The translations under genes were made by a program, and so were the position numbers. Shown here piece by piece: positions 58,695-64,000 of a stretch of DNA of 64,000 nucleotides (positions are counted from its first letter, which is position 1; each line of letters starts with the position of its first letter). The stretch comes from Orobanche coerulescens (lineage: Eukaryota; Streptophyta; Magnoliopsida; Lamiales; Orobanchaceae). The notes under the pieces were generated by a model that saw only the letters and a program-made list of their open reading frames with translations, did no database searches and was not told the origin of the DNA. Location of the stretch: positions 136,654,858-136,718,857 of the forward strand of contig CM065812.1 in assembly GCA_033398695.1 (NCBI GenBank), in the 5' to 3' direction.

Positions 58695-59352
58695 AATCTT
58701 GCATGGCAGAATACTGCTAACAGAAAACTAGGTTAAATGGTGATGAACTCATGAATTCTATGGTGATAATACAAGTCATCCTCGAGCATATCATGCTAAT
58801 AAGGTTTGTGGAAGTTCTTTGATTATGAGATACAAATATACGGATAATCATCTCAACATCATAATTCATCTACGATCTTCAAGAAATATTCTAAGTTCCA
58901 TTCGTCCTACGTTCCAAAACGCATGATTCCAAAGTATAAAACGTAACAACTGGGTAATATCCGTTTACTGATCATAAATCAATTTGAAAATGCTAAGGAG
59001 TCCAAATACTAAGATGGTTCAAAGGTTCAAACGATATATAGTGTCGATACGTCAAAAGTATCCTTCTAACATATGATGACCGATTATAAACGAAATACTG
59101 GCTATCAAAACATGATCAACGTCAATACTAACATCGGTGAAGAATCACCTACCTCAAGGTAGTGAAGAACACGGAGGAAATCGAAGCAATCCAACACCGA
59201 AGGCAGACACCAATCTCCAACGATTTACGATCTTCAATCACGAGCAAGTAAGTTGATATCGATAGTTTAGGATGAATGAATTTATGTTCTAAGTGTAAGA
59301 ATTCTGGTAATGGGAGAAGAAAGAATCGAAATCACGAATAGGATCTTTGTCT

Positions 59353-59669
59353 ATTTATAAGAAATGGCTATTAGCGCGCGCTAGACCCTGCTCGTAGCGT
59401 GCGCTAATGGCTCACTGACTTAACTGTATTCAGCACTTAGCGTGCGCTACGCATATACCTGTAGCGTGCGCTAAGGCGTTGACTTGACTTTTCCCGAAAA
59501 CCGTCCAGGTTCATCCCGACACGATCCGACAGGGGTCCCCCGGCCAGATCTCACCTACCGCACGTCTCAATCAAATTGACCACACATAGCGTGCGCTAAT
59601 AATCCTTTGTAGCGTGCGCTATTGAGTCTATGTTAGCGTACGCTACACATAGCCGATAGCATGCACTAC
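59353..59669 (-). promoter_or_regulatory. LTR-2 U3 palindrome cluster and TATA box
   Basis: TAGCGTGCGCTA-type sites at 59372/59395 (23), 59438/59462 (24) and 59587/59610/59634/59657 (23, 24, 23). Minus-strand TTATAAATAG at 59360-59351, about 12 bp after the last site. Confidence 0.7.
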
Positions 59670-59819
59670 ATGCGCAGAATTACAATTTGTAAATCACATA
59701 CATGAAATCATACGCTCGACAACATCGGATTATGAAATACGGAGAATAATACTCAGATCAAGTACAACGATTACAATATCACAAGTTCCAAATACAAGTC
59801 ATAAATCTCGGGTATTACA

Positions 59820-62064
59820 TCCTTCCTCCCTAAAAAGAAGTTTTGTCCCGAAACTTAAGATGAAAACAACTCTGGATATCTAGCCTTCATACTGTCCTCC
59901 GTTTCCCAAGTGGCCTCTTCGACTCCGTGTCGTGACCATTGTACTTTAACCAAGTGTATTGGTTTATTCCTCAATTGTTTGATCCGGCTCTCAAGTATCT
60001 TGATTGGTCTCTCTTCGAAGGTGCCATCATTAACTATCTCGATCTTGTCGAAATCAATGACGTGACTGGGGTCCGGTACATACTTCCGCAATTGGGATAC
60101 GTGAAACACATTGTGAACGTGACTCAGCAATGGCGGTAAGGCCAACCTGTATGCTAAATCTCCAACTCTCTCGAGGATCTCAAATGGTCCGATATATCTC
60201 GGACTAAGCTTGCCTCTCCTCCCAAAACGGAAAATCCCTCGTGTAGGAGACACCTTCAATAGTACATGGTCCCATGGCCGAACTCTAGAGGCGACGACGT
60301 ATATCTACATAAGATTTACGACTGCAGGCGACAACAATCTTTCTCGAATCAAAGCTACCTTCTCTTGAGTCTGAATAATCAATTCCGGTTCCGTCCCGAT
60401 CAAATCCGAAGAATCATCCCAACACAGGGGTGATCGACATCTTCTTCCATACAAAGCTTCAAATGGTGCCATTTTGATAGAAGCATGCCAACTATTATTA
60501 TAAGTGAATTCAATCAAGGGCAAGTGAACTTCCCAATCAGTTGACCAATCTAATGCACAAGCTCTAAGCATGTCTTCTACTGTTTGTATAGTCCTTTCGG
60601 ACTAACCGTCCGTTTGGGGATGATAAGCCGTGCTAAAGTTGAGCTCAGTCCCCAAAGCCTTGTGAACTGCTTTCCAGAAGTGTGACACGAAACGGCCATC
60701 TCGATCCGAAATAATGGTCTTCGGCGTCCCATGCAATCTGACTATCTCCGCAATAAATACTCGCGCCAATATCTCGGGTCCCCATGTATCTATAATCCCT
60801 AGGAAATGAGCCGACTTGGTTAGTCGATCAACTACAACCCAAATCATGTTCATTCTCGTTCTAGTCCTTGGCATACTGGTGATGAAATCCATCGAGATGT
60901 CCTCCCACTTCCATTCAGGGATCGGAAGCGGCTTTAACATTCCGGCAGGTCGCTGATGTTCGATCTTAACCTGCTAACAAGTCAAACACCTCGAAACATA
61001 CTCTGCTATGTCCTTCTTCATATTCCCCCACCAGAATTTTTGTTTTAAATCTTTATACATCTTACTGCTGCCCGGGTGAATAGAATAGGGCGCGCTGTGA
61101 GCTTCCTTCAAAATAGTCCTTCTCAAATCATCATCATCGGGAACGCAAAGTCGACTCTGAAATCTTAGAACTCCATCATCTTGTATCACGAATCCTGGGG
61201 CTTTTCATTTCTTTACTTCGTCATATAATCGAGGGATCAGAGAATCGTTCAATTGTTTAGACTTGATCTCCTCGACTAGTGATGAAGTCAGTTCCATCAC
61301 ATAAAGTTGCCCTTGGATTCCTGGTGCCCATACTTCAATCCCCTCGCGGATCAGTTCTCGTTGAATACTGGTTTGGGACGTAAGTGCTTCCAACACTCGA
61401 AGAGAAACAGGTTTACGGCTCAAAGCATCGGCTACTACGTTTGCTTTCCCCGGATGATAGAGAATCTCCAAGTCGTAATCCTTGATCAATTCCAGCCACC
61501 TTCTCTGCCTCATGTTTAATTCTGAAAATGTACTTGAGGCTCTTATGGTCTGTAAAGATCTGACAATGAGTGTCGTACAAATAATGTCGCCAAATTTTCA
61601 AGGCAAAGACCACAGCTGCTAGCTCCAGATCATGAGTCGGGTAATTAACCTCATACGGTCTCAATTGCCGAGAAGCATAGGCAATCACCTTATCCTTTTG
61701 CATCAACACACATCCCAGACCCTGATTTGAAGCGTCGCTGTAAACCATGAATCCATCAGTTCCATCTGGTAACGCTAATATAGGTGCTGTCGTCAGTCTC
61801 TTCTTAAGCTCATCAAAACCACTGGCATTTCTCATCCCACTTAAACTTTTGAGTTTTACCTTAAATTGAGTGAGCGGACGAGAGATCTTGGAAAATCCCT
61901 CTACAAAGCGGCGATAATATCCCGCAAGTCCTAAGAAACTCCGGACTTCTTTCACATTATTAGGAGCTTCCCATTCCAAGATTGCTTCGACTTTCTTCGG
62001 GTCCACCTGAACTCCGTCAGCTGATATCACATGCCCAAGGAAAGTTACTTCCTTAAGCCAGAAT
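59820..62064 (-). pseudogene. Level-5 pol copy 2: RT C-terminal part, RNase H, integrase, with small indels
   Basis: Same content as copy 1. Additional damage: changed blocks at about 60270-60345, an 8-bp loss near 61525 in the SQKELNMR stretch, and changed blocks at about 61822-61870. Stops differ: TAG at about 60974 in the first Gln of CQQVKIEH (copy 1 has the second) and TAG at about 60603 in TDGQSERT. Confidence 0.88.
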
Positions 62065-62739
62065 TCGCATGTCAAAATGGAAAATCCTTTCCGCCTCGGT
62101 CCTGACCAAGTGGCGCACATAAGTCAGCTGGTGATTAAAGGTCTTAATCACGTCCGTCACAGATGCTTCCGAATTTTGTGGTGAGAAAACTCCCGAACTC
62201 GGTCTTCTCTAATTGGGCGAGGACAATACTGCGCCTCCATCATCAATTTGAATTCCGTCCAGTCAACATTGTGCTCCTCCGGTTGAATGGCCTTCCACCA
62301 GTCGAAAGCCTCCTCTGTCAGAAGATACTGGGCGACCGGAACCTTCCTATCGTTGGGACAGTTAATCCCTGCAAAAATCTTTTCTAATTCCTTCAGCCAG
62401 TGATCCCAAGAAAGCGTCTCGGCAGAACCGTCAAATTTCGGAGGGTGCAATTTAATCACTTCGGTAAGCCATCTATCTCCTCGATTTTCCACGTTATCTT
62501 TCTTTGTCCCATCGCCGTCTGCATGCGATCCACAACTTGAGCAAGCTGGTTTATCTGGGCAACCACTGGAAGCACTCCCGCACGTTAGGATCTCGCATTA
62601 TTATTTGCCGATCCTGCCGTCCCCGGAATGGGAATCCGTTCGACTAGCGGTTATCTCGGGGTAGATACCGACTCTTCTTGTCTCGCATTTCCACGTCCGC
62701 GTCCACGACCGCGTCGCGTCCACGACCTCCTCTCAACAT
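62065..62739 (-). pseudogene. Level-5 gag copy 2, fused to RT by the same deletion
   Basis: Start at 62739 as in copy 1, with several small losses in the Arg-Gly region and at about 62500-62600. The gag-RT junction at about 62065-62075 has the same sequence as copy 1. Confidence 0.85.
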
Positions 62740-62961
62740 ATTGTAAACATAAATACTCAATATCCAGGCAAACTTTCTAAAAGTACATCCATCAATGTTC
62801 ACAAAACATGAATAAAATAAAACGGCAAGATTTGAGATTTAGGAACTTACAACCACGGTCCACACGACGATCTTTGGCTCGATAGTGATGTTACGAACGA
62901 CCAATAATCAAATAACGTAAGTGACCCAACTAACCCATTGCCAAGATATCCATGAATCTTA

Positions 62962-62973
62962 GCTCCGATACCA
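62962..62973 (-). other. Primer binding site, copy 2
   Basis: Minus strand TGGTATCGGAGC as in copy 1. Confidence 0.78.
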
Positions 62974-62978
62974 TATTA

Positions 62979-64000
62979 CGCAACACCCCGATATATTCGA
63001 ATAATTACAGTACGTAAACCCTTTAGGTAAGGATTTACAAGGCTAATTTTAAAAAGAGTGTAAATATAAACCAATCGTACAAATGAAGTTCAAATACGAT
63101 TTGATTCAACCGATCAAATGAGTTAACTTATACAACCATATCGAAAGGACATTATTAAAACAGACGTACTCGAGTAATAAATAGACCAAGGAGACAAATC
63201 ACAATAACAATAAACATCAACCACATCACTGAGCCATTTCATCGTCCTGTCGGTCTTGTGGTTGCTTCCCGCTCCTCGGCTACCCGAACATCAAAACAAT
63301 GTCCACCCCAGAAATTAGCAAAACAATGCTAGTACAAGTATCGTAATACATAAATCATCAATGCGTCATAAAACATGCAAAATGGACTTCCGCCACCGGA
63401 ATCCAACGATGCGAATCCTCATGATTCCATCAACACAGTACAGGGTAATCCAGCGATCCAGCGCCCTTGGTATAGATCCCCATGATGATCCCGTCGGACC
63501 AACGCATGGTGGAAAACCCGTCCAGCGATCCAGCGCCCTCAGCATAGATCCCCATGATGATCCCGTCGGACCAACGCATGGTGGACATTCGATCCAGCGC
63601 CCTCAGCATAGATCCTCATGATCCCCTCGGATCATTTATATCATAAATCAATCAACTATGCATACATATATGCATTTCAATATGTTCATCAATACGAACA
63701 AATAACAACGAATACCACGAGAAATTTCAGAATATATCTCATATTAAACAACATGAACAAAACCACAAGCATGATCAAAGTTTCAATATAAATCGAACTC
63801 GACATATGATACTTGCCTCGAAAATGGCAAGAACGAAACACTTCAATGATCTCAACACACTCAAAGGCCGCCTCCTTCGATCAACATAACAAGCTCGAAC
63901 CTTAACAAAAGGAATGATATACAAATCATCTCAAGTCGAACGATGGCCTAACAATTCGGTCTACGGCCGAAAAGCTCAAAATAAACAATCTGCCTGGACT
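62979..64000 (-). repeat. LTR-3 of level-5 Tekay, partial
   Basis: Matches 57472-58500. The first bases are altered (CGCAACACC in place of TGTAACACC). The window ends just before its downstream palindrome cluster. Confidence 0.92.

Larger units (their letters stand above)
57472..59819 (-). repeat. LTR-2 of level-5 Tekay (2348 bp), shared by both units
   Basis: Same ends and layout as LTR-1. Acts as 5' LTR of copy 1 and 3' LTR of copy 2. Donor-like TTGAG/GTAGGT is on the minus strand at 59152-59151. Confidence 0.94.
51936..64000 (-). mobile_element. Level-5 Tekay tandem array LTR-int-LTR-int-LTR
   Basis: LTRs at 51936-54285, 57472-59819 and 62979-64000 (running out of the window), separated by two internal regions of about 3.2 kb that share the same gag-to-RT deletion. 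Neighbouring units share the middle LTR. Inserted in the Athila-B gag; the left target duplication is GCTCC (51931-51935). Such tandem structures arise by unequal recombination between LTRs. Confidence 0.93.

Overview
This is plant nuclear DNA, most likely from a eudicot, and almost all of it is LTR retrotransposon. The signs are plant Ty3/Gypsy (Tekay-type chromovirus, Athila) and Ty1/Copia (SIRE-type) coding domains, tRNA-iMet-like primer binding sites, polypurine tracts, LTRs of 1-3.2 kb, a hAT-type miniature transposon, and no rRNA, tRNA or bacterial-style operons. Nearly every retroelement frame is interrupted. The intact coding regions that stand out are a LOG-type cytokinin-activating enzyme (16305-16961) and a small cysteine-rich protein resembling plant RNA virus nucleic-acid-binding proteins (17279-17734).

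Layout. 1-6843: a non-coding (LARD-like) Tekay-type element, whose 3' LTR (3633-6843) ends inside the env-like 3' ORF of a SIRE-type Copia element (6844-9718, 3' LTR 9963-11369). 11611-12084: hAT MITE with a 7/8-matching 8-bp target duplication. 12093-12650: faint LTR remnant. 12815-13210: ten-unit 39-40 bp minisatellite. From 13211 to the window end there is one deep nest. Level 1 is a minus-strand Athila (Athila-A; 3' LTR 13211-14541, LOG and Cys-rich genes, then INT, RH, RT, PR, gag up to 22890). Level 2 is a gag-only SIRE-type Copia inserted in the Athila-A gag (LTRs 22891-23933 and 35134-35935, the latter cut). Level 3a is a complete Tekay element in the Copia gag (24728-33803, TSD GTTTC on both sides). 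Level 3b is a Tekay element in the Copia 5' LTR (35936-44936, cut). Level 4 is Athila-B in the 3b 3' LTR (44937-51935, gag-PR plus env-like ORF, no RT/RH/INT). Level 5 is a tandem LTR-internal-LTR-internal-LTR Tekay array in the Athila-B gag (51936-64000, running out of the window). The right halves of levels 1, 2, 3b, 4 and 5 must lie beyond base 64000.

Two things stand out. First, six LTR families here, Copia and Gypsy, carry arrays of short CpG-containing palindromes in U3, next to the TATA box. The core sequence differs by family (TTACGGCCGTAA, TTACGTACGTTAA, TAGCGTGCGCTA, GCCGCGGC), but neighbouring palindromes sit 20-24 bp apart, about two helical turns. Athila-B has a second such array inside the element, upstream of its env-like gene. 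Second, Athila-A carries two intact non-retroviral genes, LOG and a viral-type Cys-rich protein, in the place where Athila elements normally hold an env-like gene. LOG has its own TATA box.

Other patterns: most in-frame stop codons can be explained by single C-to-T (or G-to-A) changes at conserved Gln, Arg or Trp codons, as expected of methylated DNA. Tekay elements share a candidate splice donor 175-205 bp after the LTR TATA box, and two of them have a candidate acceptor one base before the gag ATG. Non-autonomy is common: five of the elements have lost part or all of pol.
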